From NCBI RefSeq assembly GCF_023898315.1, contig NC_064619.1:500064594-500128593 (forward strand): a stretch of DNA of 64,000 nucleotides, read 5' to 3'. Within the stretch, counting starts at the first letter, position 1. Every line of letters begins with the position of its first letter. A program made the position numbers and the translations under genes. The DNA is from Schistocerca nitens. Its lineage: Eukaryota; Arthropoda; Insecta; Orthoptera; Acrididae. The notes below the pieces were generated by a model. That model made no database searches. It had not been told where the DNA came from and saw only the letters and a list, made by a program, of their open reading frames with translations. Shown in pieces: positions 42,425 to 52,480 of the stretch.

Positions 42425-42705
42425 TACACTCTACGGCAAAAGAAATCGACTCACCACGAAGGAATTATCCGAATGGGACAGAAATCGGTAGATGTGATGT
42501 ACATATACAGACAAGATGAGCAAGTCAATAACGCATTAGTCCATCTCTGGCCCTTATTAAAGCAGCTATTCCCGTCTTGGCATTGATTGGCAGAATTGTT
42601 GGATGTCCTCCTGATGGATATTGGGACAAATTCTGTCCGATTGGCGCTTTATATTTTCAAGTCCGCAAATGGTTGGAGGGCGCTGATCATAATGCTCCAA
42701 AAGTT

Positions 42706-44179
42706 TGAAAGGTCTCTGTTGGATTACTTTCATGTTAATTTCTTAAATCTGTTGTCATTTAGGGCATAAATTCCTCTTCTAAATTTACTGTGGTGTTTCT
42801 ATCTGGAAGGAGACTGAGCAGTGCAAGGTGTTACTTTTACACATAAACAAGAACGATCTGTCACACTACTACACTTTAAAACACAGTTTATATGTAATTC
42901 ATGTCACACAGTCTCATACGGAACCTACATCCGCTTTCTTTTATATACTGTATATGATAAGATACTGTCATCCCCCTTCCCTTCTGTGTGAAAGAATGAA
43001 TGAGCAAATGTATTTCTAGTTGCATGCTTGATGGTAGCAGACAAGCCTATCTGCTAGAGAACAGTAGGACCAACGTCGGAACAGGTAGCTACGCTTTCTA
43101 GAAGCAAAGAGGTTTCTATTCTTAGTATGGTCCTGTCCGTCCCTTGTCATGTTGGTATGGGAAGCTGCCTTTCTGGTCACTTCCGTTTGCATTTGTTAGG
43201 GACCCCTCAGGAGGGACCCACGGCAGTCTGTCAGCGGCGAGCGACTGAAGTGGTAAGATGTCCGGCTATGCGCGTGTCTGCTAAGTCCGTAGGACAATGG
43301 ATTTCTTAAGTTCAGCCTAACTGAAAATTTAATCACCTTTATTTCAGGTTTAGCTCTAAAACATCTAATGTTATCTTAAATTGCAACGCAGTGTATTTCG
43401 AGTGTTAAGTTCAGAATATCTTCCGGTAGTCGCTTTGTCACTACTTTGTGAGTAAAGTGGAACCACGTGTTGATCAGTAACTCTAAGATCATCAATCTTA
43501 AATGCGAATGTGCGTGAGATTATAGCGTCTCATCTTGACAATATTTTTCAATATAGCAACTTTTCTTTATGTTCAACCCACGTGGGGTGTACTTTGTGAG
43601 ACCAGTACCACGTGCTTATACAATTGTTTGACCCATCAGGTTAATAGTAAGACGATAGTAACCAGTTCGAGGTTTTTCTTTTGTAAATTGCTTTTCGATC
43701 TAATTTATTTTAATTATCAAAATTATTGTGGAGTTACACTCTTTGTGGAAACCAAGTTGAACACGTGAAGCATGTGGTGCAATCATAAAAGTAGCCCTCA
43801 GCTCTTCTTTTCGGGAAGATTTAACAGAGATTTAGTATGAATTTAGTATACCAGTGTGCGGTAATTACATGAGGGACAGGATTGCGCTACGAACGGAACT
43901 TCTTTGGGTGAAAATTGAATCGGTTGGTTGTGGTTAATTTCCTCTTGCATATGTTTCAACGTTCTTCGTGTGTTATTTTATGAATGCAGTGTTGTATGCA
44001 GTCTCCCAATCTTGGCTCCATATTTGATGTGTTCCGTAAGATTACAAACTCACATTTTCACAGTCCTAAATAAGGCACCAGCTTAGTTATGACTCAAGTT
44101 TAATATGCTGAAATTTCAATGATCAATGTTAAAATAAATTTCCAAATATAAACTGATTTATTTCTTTTTATTTAAATTC

Positions 44180-44238
<59 letters not shown>

Positions 44239-44430
44239 GTATGACTATTAAAATATTATAATTAATGTTAGTCTGGTTGGGAATTTGGTAAGCTACACTG
44301 GATACCTGGTGAAACAGTAGCTCAGTACTGCAAGGTTAACTTCCACTGACAGCTCATAGCTTTTAACCCACTTTTATGGTCTTGAACATCAGCTCCGCTT
44401 TCAGAACAAATTACACGTAACAACATTACA
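42706..44430 (+). mobile_element. TG...CA insertion in the foldback element (probable long solo LTR)
   Basis: The Tc1 arm reads ...ATAATGCTCCAAAAGTT before it and AGTTGTCAGTTGGGGAGAG after it, so this 1,725-bp segment is an insertion. It starts TGAAAGGTCTCTG and ends CAACATTACA, and AGTT is duplicated at 42702-42705 and 44431-44434. TG...CA ends with a 4-bp duplication fit an LTR-class insertion; no gag/pol reading frame is present and no internal repeat of the ends was seen. It contains a (TA)n run. LTR class is inference from ends and duplication alone. Confidence 0.62.
44192..44234. repeat. (TA)n microsatellite
   Basis: About 21 consecutive TA units. Such runs can form cruciforms and vary between individuals. 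Confidence 0.95.
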
Positions 44431-45386
44431 AGTTGTCAGTTGGGGAGAGATCTGGCGACCTTTCTGGCCAAGGTAGGGTATGGCAAGCACGAACAGAAGC
44501 AGCACAAACTCCCGCTGTGCACGGAGGGCATTATCTTCCTGAAACGTAATCCCAGGACGGCTTAACATGAAGGGTGAAGAACAGGCCTTAGAATGTCGTC
44601 AACGTACCGCTGTGCTGTAAGAGTGCCGCAGATGATAACCAAAGCGATACTGCTATGAAAAGAAATGGCATCCCAGATCATCTCTCCTGGTTGTCGGGAT
44701 GTATGGCGGGCGACACTCAGGTTGTTATCTGACCACTGTCTGGGGCTTCTACAAACACGTCTTCGCTGGGAATTGTGGTTCAGCTCGAAGCGGGACTCAT
44801 CAATGAAGACAATTCTATTTCAGTCAATGATATTCCAGACTGAAGAAGTGTCTGGAGATGCCTCGGACTGCGGTGGGATACCAACCTGAGTGTCGCCCAC
44901 AATACATCCCGATCTGGGATGCCATTTCTTTTCATAGCAGTATCTCTTTGGTTATCATCTGCGGTACTCTTACAGTATAGCGGTACGTCGACGACATTCT
45001 ACGGCCTGTTCTTCACCCTTCATGTTAAGCCATCCTGGGATTACGTTTAAGCAAGATAATGCCCGCCCACACTTGGCGACAGCTTCTACTGCCTGTCTTC
45101 GTGTTTGCCAAACCCTGACGTGGCCAGCAATTTCGGCCGATTTCTCCCCACTTGAGTATTGTGGTCAGGGCCCTCCAACCAACTAGGGATTTTGACGATC
45201 TAATGCGTCAATCGAAATTTGGCACGATATCTCTCAAGAGGACATCCAACAACTTTCTCAATCAAGGCCATGCCCAATAACTGTTTGCATAAGAGCCATA
45301 GATGGACCAACGCGTCACTATCTTGCTCAGTTTGTGAAGCTCTTTGTCTATAATAAATTACACTTTTTCTGAAACTATAATCATTT

Positions 45387-45601
45387 GGCCGGCCGGTGTG
45401 GCCGAGTGGTTCTAGGCGCTTCAGTCCGGAACCACGCTGTTGCTACGGTCGCAGGTTCGAATCCTGCCTCGGGCATGGATGTGTGTGATGTCCTTAGGTT
45501 AGTTAGGTTTTAGTAGTTCTAAGTTCTAGCGGACTGATGACCTCGAATGTTAAGTCCCATAGTGCTCAGAGCTATTTGAACCATTTTTTTTTTTTTTTTT
45601 T
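45387..45601 (+). mobile_element. tRNA-derived SINE (family 1), long T tail
   Basis: Head GGCCGGCCGGTGTGGCCGAG, B-box GGTTCGAATCC, full body and a 19-T tail ending at 45601. TAATCATT flanks it at 45378-45386 (with one extra T) and 45603-45610. It sits within the right arm of the foldback element near its end. The long homopolymer tail suggests a younger copy. Confidence 0.93.
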
Positions 45602-45860
45602 GTAATCATTGGTTTGTCTGTACGTTTACATGACATCTACCTGCTCTCGTCCTTTTTGGATAGTTCCTTCGTGGTGGTTCTTTTTGTGCTAGTCACCTGT
45701 GAAAACGGAATACATGAAAAGTATTAAGTGACTAATATAGTCTGATGAGAGGTTTTGTAAACAACCGAAGCGATACAGTGTAAGAGGTATGCGCTGCCTG
45801 CAATAGGCAAGACATAGGTGAGTCTCTGACCAGAGAGCAGTATGTTGTTAGTTGTTGCTT

Positions 45861-45937
45861 GTCAGTAGTCTGCGCTAGTCTGAGTTAGTCTGCGTGTGTC
45901 TGCAGTAGTCTGCGCGTGTCTGCGCTTGTCTGCAGTC
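45861..45937 (+). repeat. 10-bp tandem repeat TGNNNNNGTC
   Basis: Six or more units in perfect 10-bp register: TGCGCTAGTC, TGAGTTAGTC, TGCGTGTGTC, TGCAGTAGTC, TGCGCGTGTC, TGCGCTTGTC, then TGCAGTC. The outer TG and GTC are fixed and the centre varies. The register is close to one helical turn. Function unknown; flanking text resembles an LTR leader but no element was defined. Confidence 0.88.
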
Positions 45938-46030
45938 TGCTCTGGTCGAGACTCTGGAGGATGAGTATTATTGTATAAGGTAAAGAAGCAGCCTTGCGCA
46001 TATCTGGTAATGTATGTGAACTGTCATCCA

Positions 46031-47689
46031 ATTTTTTTAAAACAAAATGCCCTAATAATAATCTTTAAAATATAAAGTAATTTTTTTAAAAAAAGCATTC
46101 ATTTCAATTTAAAGAATTTATCCAATGCATGATCATTCCTTTCACGAATCACAAAGTATAGGCCAGCATTGCACGGAGTTGTGCCGAAAATTTTTTAGGT
46201 AAGAGCAGATATATATTCGCCGTTTTTATTGAGGTAAGAATTTTTGCTTTTTTTATTCAGAATACAGGGCCGTGGCGCAGCGCTGCTGTCGTCCTAAAAT
46301 TTACCAGGTTACTAAATTTTTTTTTTATTTCGGGGTTTAGGAATTTTTCCGTTTCGAACTTAACATTAAATGAGAAAAGAATTTTGTGGGTACATTAAAT
46401 GTGAATGCATTTCTGCACAGAGATTATAAATGGGAACCAATTTTGTTCAGAGGTTACAGTAAATTAGAATCACATTCTTTACTCATATTTTTAAAATTCA
46501 TGTGTAGAATCACATTCATTATTAATATTTAATTATTATTTTTGTGGAGAGGTTACAACAGATAGCATCAAAATTGAACAGCCGTTTTTAAAGTTTATAT
46601 CCTATCTTTTACTTCGAGAAACATGAATTATATTGCTGGAGGTTGTTTTTATTAGTAACCAACAGAATTGTCTTAAGTTTTCAGAGATTTTTGCCTTTTA
46701 TAGTTTTAATTCTCGGTGTCAAAGAAACATTTTTGCCATGTGGCCAGAAATAGGTTGTCTCAGTATTTCTTGCTTTACATTCCAACTTGTTGAATGCTCT
46801 GGATTAAATCAACGAGGGATGCAATTTGATATTGTTGAATTGGAAAGGTGCAATATATATTCATACTGATAACACAAAAAGATGTGAGGGGGGTGTTGTA
46901 CCTTGGCGCACTTTCAGTCTCTAGCCAGTCTTTTAATAGTTTACTATGTTTTCTTATTCCATTCTTAAATGATAACATTCACTTTTTATGTGCTGCAGTC
47001 TGCTTCTCTAATTACAAAAATTAGTCCGGAGAATTGTGAGTTTTAAAAACATGAAAACATGTTTCAAAATATAACATGGTTTTATACCTGTGAACAAATA
47101 TTAGATTTGAGTGTAAAAGCTCTGGAATCGACAAAATCTTGTCGCTATTATATTTAATATTCTATCTGTTAGAGTATTACTCTTCTACACAGCAATAATC
47201 AGTAAGTGTAATCAAATTAAGCAGGAGTATTATCAAATACCAGTTACAAGTTAACTATAATTCAATTAGAAGCTATTCTAAACTAACACAAATTTCCAAG
47301 GTAGGTAAACTTTTAAGACAGTGAAGAAATTCAGTAATCTGCAAACATCACTGGTTCCACGGGGAATACATTCTTCCGTTTCAAGGTCAAAGCTGGTACA
47401 AGAACGACGAAGTGTGGCTTAGCCGTCCACGGCTTACGTAACTAGTTTAAAAAAATGTTTACTTGCCATAAAACTCTGTTCTCAAAGTCGTGGAATCAAT
47501 TATATCAAAAATGGCAATTTTGGAATTTTGTCCCTCTTTACAAAAATTTCCGTGGGCGTTTATGCCAATGCGCAGACAAAACAGAAATATGATGACTTTC
47601 TGGTCTGTGCGTATAAACTGAAGCAGTAACTACGAGCGACATTTTTTAGTATTAAAGAGTTAAGACTACCATCACCGCTAGTCCAATCG
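46031..47689. other. Unassigned AT-rich sequence
   Basis: Strongly AT-rich, with no coding or repeat signature recognised. Short frames such as 46633-46869 lack known motifs. Confidence 0.5.
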
Positions 47690-47960
47690 TGCGTTAATGC
47701 TGAAGTGTGCGGACCCGGCCTGGGAGCGAAATCAATCAGCACAGTCACGCCAACTAAAACACCAAGGCCGCCGGCTTCTTTGCTCGCAACAAAGTACATC
47801 CGGCAGCGCGCCCCGACTACGTGTCCGGGAAGTACACGGCCCATTATGACGGGCGGCTCCACTGTCCAGCCAGCTAGCCGGACGGTCACCTGCTGCGCGG
47901 CAATGGGTGCGTCGCGAATCCCGCGAGAAAAAAGGCCGGGCACTACTCCTCTGTAAGGGC
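47690..47960. other. GC- and CpG-rich patch
   Basis: GC-rich island in AT-rich surroundings (for example CCGGCAGCGCGCCCCGACTA at 47801-47820 and TGCTGCGCGGCAATGGGTGC at 47891-47910). Frames on both strands (127 codons on minus, 83 on plus) are open but have no domain I recognise, as expected of GC-rich DNA with few stops. Possible promoter, old GC-rich repeat or gene exon. Confidence 0.35.
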
Positions 47961-49093
47961 ATTGCGTTCTTCCTGCAGGGCTTTGTCGGCGAGGTCAGCA
48001 AATACTCGCACAAGCGGTTCAGAAGATAAGCAAAAGCGCTTCGTTAATGAAACTTGAGGATCTGCTGGCGTATCGACTGTTTAGATAACTCAAATTAATA
48101 CAGCTGGGCAATGTCATCGGGTACAACCGATATTATGACAGGTGAACACTCCGTAATTCTCAAGGCTCAAATGAAACTAAGGATCGGAGATACACAGGGT
48201 ATTCCTCCTAAGTGTGGTCTGTCGCATTTTCTCCGGTATTTCGGCGGATAATTGCAATTTAGTTTCTGCAATGTGTGGCTGGAATCATCTCAAGCAAATA
48301 CCACCCATCACGTCTTTCATGCGATGCCCAGTGTCGACGGAAAACATTGTTTTTTTTTCTCGTTACAGCCAAAATGATTTTAAAGCGTAATTTTACGTGC
48401 CCATTATTGCGGTCCCAAAGTTGTCTAGTGCCATATTCGTTTTATCGATAAGTATGAACAGGGATAGGAAAGCACGAAGAACAATTAGTATTCCAGTGGC
48501 GACAGCATTGCCCTATCCCACCCTGACTGTTCTCCAGCACTGTCGTTGTCACTGCTCGAGTACTGTTATTTTTCGTGTTTTTCTATAAATAGCAACGAAG
48601 CACATGTCGTAAGAGACTAATGTGGGACCGCTCTATCGAAAGAACATGTAAAATTGCACTGTAATTTGTCTTATATACTGCTTTTTAGCGCATATAACAC
48701 ATGGATGCTAGTGACAGTCATATAATTATAAACAGTTTTAATCAGCATATTAATTTTGGATATTGTGACCTTGTCATTGGTGATCTGCTTAACAGCCAAA
48801 GATTCCATTGTTTATTCTATAGATTATATACTTTCAATTCTAAATTGTGTTACCTGTGGTAACGAAATTTCTAAACAAAGAGAAGTATTATTGTTCAGTA
48901 ATATTAATTTATGAGTACACTGGTGAAACTTTCGATGAGTTTTCGTTTGTTTTTTACATCGATCTGTCCGTCCAAAATAATATCAGAATGTTTCATCAAA
49001 AACGCGAAAATTTCTATTTCTTCCAAAATATTTAGCAAGCCACCTTCTTCTGTTGTATGTAGGATGTTTCAGGGTAGGTTGTCCTGATAAACA
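47961..49093. other. Unassigned sequence
   Basis: No recognised element. A GGATGTTTCAGGGTAGGTTG stretch at about 49062-49081 resembles a transposon outer end. Confidence 0.45.
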
Positions 49094-49420
49094 ATTGTTA
49101 AAAAAGAAAATTCGATACGTTCCGCCTTTCCCGAGTTAATTAGCACTGAAGTTGATACAGAGGCCGTTACGTACCAAATTCGGGCGGCCTGCCAGAGACA
49201 GTCTCCCCAAATATGTTCTTCGTTTTACTTCCTAAAACCGAACAAGAAGATCGAACCCGCGGCAAAGGCTAACCAGCCTCGTGCCCTGAGCTAATTAGAG
49301 CAACTCACAATGATTGTATCCGGTGGGCAACTTGAATTTGCGCGCGCAACGGGCTGACTGGCTAAATTCAAAGCTACTTAACTCGGAAAAGGCGCAACGA
49401 ATCGAATTTTTCTTAACAAT
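49094..49420. mobile_element. MITE with about 48-bp inverted repeats
   Basis: Left repeat 49094-49145 (TTGTTAAAAAAGAAAATTCG, ATACGTTCCGCCTTTCCCGA, GTTAATTAGC) is the inverse of right repeat 49373-49420 (CTACTTAACTCGGAAAAGGC, GCAACGAATCGAATTTTTCT, TAACAA). The interior contains GAAGATCGAACCCGCGGC and GAGCTAATTAGAGCAAC, reminiscent of a tRNA-like tract, with no coding potential. Confidence 0.75.
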
Positions 49421-49448
49421 ATATTATTTCTCAGCACAATGTATCGAA

Positions 49449-49612
49449 ATTGTTCAAATGGCTCTGAGCACTATGGGACTTAACTTCTGAGGTCATCAGT
49501 CCCCTAGAACTAAGAACTACTTAAACCTAACTAACCTAAGGACATCACACACATCCATGCCCGAGGCAGGATTCGAACCTGCGACCGGCCACTCGGCCAC
49601 TCCGGCCGGTCG
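49449..49612 (-). mobile_element. tRNA-derived SINE (family 1), short head
   Basis: Minus copy with inverse tail TTGTTCAAATGGCTCTGAGC and inverse B-box GGATTCGAACC. The head is shortened: the text jumps from GCGACCG to GCCACTCGGCCACTCCGGCC, so about 35 bp between B- and A-box is deleted. Target duplication AATGTATCGAA at 49438-49448 and 49613-49623. Confidence 0.92.
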
Positions 49613-49623
49613 AATGTATCGAA

Positions 49624-50171
49624 TTTTTCTTAACACTATAGTATTTCTTAGCACACTCTGCCCTACAAGCTTTTCAGACTTATTCTGACTATCTTGCATA
49701 TAGGGATATGAAGTTGGTGTCTGTTCTTTCGGACATGTGATCTTGAGCTCTCGAAGAATGGAATTACATTGAATCCAGACCTTTAGCTGCTGACAGGCGT
49801 TGATAAACATCAACGGGGACAGCTGAAAATGTGTGCCCCGACCGGGACAGCCACCAAAGACAAAGAGGATAGTGAGACCCACATTCCCAACTTACTGACC
49901 ACACACTACATTTGTATAGCCCCTGCCCACTATACTCATTACTCGCTGCAGTCAGTCTACCGGTTCCCGTAATAGTTCGGGCAATATGAGTGCATCCGCA
50001 CTGAAGAAGATCATTGGCCGGTTAGCCTTATCTATATGAACATAAACCGAAGGTTTAAGCTGTCATGCACAGCGATCTCTCGTTTCATTTGTGCCTTGAA
50101 AATTCGGGATGTTCGTCTCTCGATTGTCGAGGACATTACCCGGCTATCAGTTGACTCAACATTGGCTCATA
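49624..50171. other. Duplicated 43-bp segment then unassigned sequence
   Basis: TATCGAATTTTTCTTAACAC to AGTATTTCTTAGCACAC (about 49617-49662) repeats the text at about 49401-49440 (AATCGAATTTTTCTTAACAA to TTATTTCTCAGCACA), so a short tandem duplication existed before the SINE inserted. The remainder is unrecognised. Confidence 0.55.
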
Positions 50172-50173
50172 TA

Positions 50174-50295
50174 CAGGCTGTTACAAAAAGGTACGGCCAA
50201 ACTTTCAGGAAACATTCCTCACACACAAATAAAGAAAAGATGTTATGTGGACATGTGTCCGGAAACGCTTAATTTCCATGTTAGGGCTCATTTTA
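50174..50295 (+). repeat. Left terminal inverted repeat
   Basis: About 122 bp, from CAGGCTGTTACAAAAAGGTA to TTAGGGCTCATTTTA. Matches the inverse of the right repeat across GTACGGCCAAACTTTCAGGA, AACATTCCTCACACA and GTGGACATGTGTCCGGAAAC. GACATGTGTCCGGA is itself nearly palindromic. These ends are where the transposase should bind and cut. Confidence 0.92.
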
Positions 50296-50481
50296 GTTTC
50301 GTCAGTATGTACTGTACTTCCTCGATTCACGGCCAGTTGGCCCAATTGAAGGTAGGTAATGTTGACTTCGGTGCTTGTGTTGACATGCGACTTATTGCTC
50401 TACAGTACTAGCATCAAGCACATCAGTACGTAGCATCAACAGGTTAGTGTTCATCACGAACGTGGTTTTGCAGTCAGTGCA

Positions 50482-51600
50482 ATGTTTACAAATGCGGAGT
50501 TGGCAGATGCCCATTTGATGTATGGATTAGCACGGGGCAATAGCCGTGGCGCGGTACGTTTGTATATAGACAGATTTCCAGAACGAAGGTGTCCCGACAG
50601 GAAGACGTTCGAAGCAATTGATCGACGTCTTAGGGAGCACGGAACATTTCAGCATATGACTCGCGACTGGGGAAGACCTAGAACGACGAGGACACCTGCA
50701 ATGGACGAGACAATTCTTCGTGCAGTTGACGATAACCCAAATGTCTGCGTCAGAGAAGTTGCTGCTGTACAAGGTAACGTTGACCACGTCACTGTATGGA
50801 GAGAGATACGGGAGAACCAGTTGTTTTCGTACCATGTACAGCGTGTGCAGGCACTATCAGCAGCTGATTGGCCTCCACGGGTACACTTCTGCGAATGGTT
50901 CATCCAACAATGTGTCAATCCTCATTTCAGTGCAAATGTTCTCTTTACGGATGAGGCTTCATTCCAACGTGATCAAATTGTAAATTTTCACAATCAACAT
51001 GTGTGGGCTGACGAGAATCCGCACGCAATTGTGCAATCACGTCATCAACACAGATTTTCTGTGAACGTTTGCGCAGGCATTGTTGGTGATATCTTGATTG
51101 GGCCCCATGTTCTTCCACCTACGCTCAATGAAGCACGTTATCATGATTTCATACGGGATACTCTACCTGTGCTGCTAGAACATGTGCTTTTACAAGTACG
51201 ACACAACATGTGGTTCATGCACGATGGAGCTCCTGCACATTTCAGTCGAAGTGTTCGTACGCTTCTCAACAGCAGATTCGGTGACCGATGGATTGGTAGA
51301 GGCGGACCAATTCCATGGCCTCCACGCTCTCCTGACTTCAACCCTCTTGACTTTCATTTATGGGTGCATTTGAAAGCTCTTGTCTACGCAACCCCGGTAC
51401 CAAATGTAGAGACTCTTCTTGCTCGTATTGTGGACGGCTGTGATACAATACGCCATTCTCCAGGGCTGCATCAGCGCATCAGGGGTTCCATGCGACGGAG
51501 GATGGAGGACATTTTGAAAATTGCCTGTAACAAAGTGTTTGAAGTCACTCTGGTACGTTCTGCTGCTGTGAGTTTCCATTCCATGATTAATGTGATTTGA
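50482..51600 (+). CDS. DUF4817-type DDD transposase, 372 aa, intact
   Basis: Uninterrupted protein starting MFTNAELADAHLMYGLARGN, a DUF4817-type helix-turn-helix (about residues 1-55). A second helix-turn-helix spans about 77-125 (ILRAVDDNPNVCVREVAAVQ, VTVWREIRENQL). The RNase H-like catalytic core has VLFTDEASF with Asp157, WFMHDGAPAHFS with Asp248 and WPPRSPDFNPLDFHLW with Asp285, that is 36 residues between the last two acids, and all three are Asp. It would cut both strands at the inverted repeats and join the element to TA targets, in the nucleus. Start chosen as first ATG of the open frame; length fits the family. No intron signal is needed. Relatives are known from insect genomes, usually as pseudogenes; the copy at 10130-11206 is a distant decayed relative. 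Confidence 0.9.
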   Translation: MFTNAELADAHLMYGLARGNSRGAVRLYIDRFPERRCPDRKTFEAIDRRLREHGTFQHMTRDWGRPRTTRTPAMDETILRAVDDNPNVCVREVAAVQGNVDHVTVWREIRENQLFSYHVQRVQALSAADWPPRVHFCEWFIQQCVNPHFSANVLFTDEASFQRDQIVNFHNQHVWADENPHAIVQSRHQHRFSVNVCAGIVGDILIGPHVLPPTLNEARYHDFIRDTLPVLLEHVLLQVRHNMWFMHDGAPAHFSRSVRTLLNSRFGDRWIGRGGPIPWPPRSPDFNPLDFHLWVHLKALVYATPVPNVETLLARIVDGCDTIRHSPGLHQRIRGSMRRRMEDILKIACNKVFEVTLVRSAAVSFHSMINVI

Positions 51601-51610
51601 AGAGAAGTAA

Positions 51611-51732
51611 TAAAATGAGCTCTAACATGGAAAGTAAGCGTTTCCGGACACATGTCCACATAGCATATTTTCTTTCTTTCTGTGTGAGGAATGTTTCCTG
51701 AAAGTTTGGCCGTACCTTTTTGTAACACCCTG
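51611..51732 (-). repeat. Right terminal inverted repeat
   Basis: Inverse of the left repeat, about 122 bp, beginning TAAAATGAGCTCTAACATGG just after the stop codon at 51598-51600 and ending GTACCTTTTTGTAACACCCTG. Starts 11 bp after the coding frame, so the transcript likely ends inside or beyond it. Confidence 0.92.
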
Positions 51733-51734
51733 TA

Positions 51735-52164
51735 TATAGAAATAAATCTGTAATACGTCTTTCCTCGCTTTCGTCGATGAATCTTACATTATCTCTAGTG
51801 TCGCTGCGGAATATGTTTAATGTTATTTTGTTGAAAACTAACGTGGTGATCCCGCGACTATGTGCAGCTACGAGTCGGTTCTTCCAAGAATATAATATAT
51901 TAAAACAACGTAAGCAACTTTGCATGGTAAGAACTGAGTTGTTTTGAGATGGTTCTACAAACTGCAAGAAACACAAAGATAACCATTCTTTCTTAGAAAG
52001 ATATTTGCGTTGTTTTAGTGTCTTATTAGGTCCAATTATAGTAGACCTTTTTCTTAGGCTGTTTCTTTTACAATCGGGCACCGCCACCGAAAGCACTTTT
52101 GGCATTATAAGATACTGGAAAAAAGCGAGTAGGACTTGCTCTCTGAGGGTTCCACGCAAAGTTA
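51735..52164. other. Unassigned sequence
   Basis: No recognised motif. The minus-strand 190-codon frame at 51587-52159 overlaps the inverted repeat and has no known domain. Confidence 0.5.
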
Positions 52165-52480
52165 ATTATGTATGTAATAATAATAGTAATAATAATAAGA
52201 AGTTGATGCAGCTCCGTGGCCTGGTGCACGTCTTTCTGTTGGACGCCACTTTGGCGACTTGCTTGTCTCTGACACACCCGGGTTATCCACCGGGGAAAGG
52301 GGGCCCCACAGATTAACTTCAATCCGTGTTGTTTCTGGCGACTCCTCACATCGTTGAGAGGAAAAGGCTAGGTGAAAATGAAAACAGTAACATCCGTGGA
52401 CCGACCAAGATTCGATCTCCGTCCTTTCAGTTTTTAGGCATGCGCACTGTCGATAGCCCACCGATCCCGACATGTATACA
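52165..52480 (-). mobile_element. SINE-like element (family 4) with trinucleotide tail
   Basis: Minus-strand element with its tail at 52170-52198 as AAT/AGT-type trinucleotides (TAATAATAATAGTAATAATA). The minus strand from about 52480 reads GGCTATCGACAGTGCGCATG and GGAGATCGAATCTTGGTCGG (a tRNA-like B-box tract), then AACGATGTGAGGAGTCGCCA and CCCCCTTTCCCCGGTGGATA. I recall this body from locust genomes; target duplication not found. Confidence 0.55.

Larger units (their letters stand above)
42427..45690. mobile_element. Palindromic Tc1-derived foldback element, copy 2, with two insertions
   Basis: Left inverted end CACTCTACGGCAAAAGAAAT at 42427, preceded by TA at 42425-42426. The left arm runs 42427-42705 and, after a 1,725-bp insert, 44431-44764, coding on the minus strand. 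The loop 44765-44844 carries the first-Asp motif in minus orientation (F-I-D-E-S-R-F across 44789-44809). The right arm, 44845 to about 45690, codes on the plus strand (WDAISFHSS at about 44918; CACTTGAGTATTGTGG, 45147). The last 100 bp repeats the left end in inverse, with a SINE inside. The matching pair TGGCCAAGGTAGGGTATG (44468) and CCAAACCCTGACGTGGCC (45108) shows the fold. Arms contain many stops. Confidence 0.83.
50174..51732 (+). mobile_element. Intact Tc1/mariner-superfamily transposon with DUF4817-type transposase
   Basis: 1,559-bp element. The left end CAGGCTGTTACAAAAAGGTA at 50174 and right end (inverse CAGGGTGTTACAAAAAGGTA) at 51732 are flanked by TA at 50172-50173 and 51733-51734. 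Inverted repeats are about 122 bp each. One uninterrupted reading frame fills the interior. It is the only complete autonomous-looking element in the window. Leader of about 186 bp before the start codon and very short trailer. Arm identity is high by eye (few differences such as AGGCTG/AGGGTG), so insertion is recent by comparison with its neighbours. Confidence 0.93.

Noticed and set aside
44192..44234. (TA)n run as a Tc1 insertion hotspot
   Set aside because: Plausible because Tc1/mariner elements target TA, but no insertion is found in it here.
51587..52159. 190-codon minus-strand frame
   Set aside because: Begins beyond the intact transposon and ends in its right inverted repeat; no motif and no support from context.
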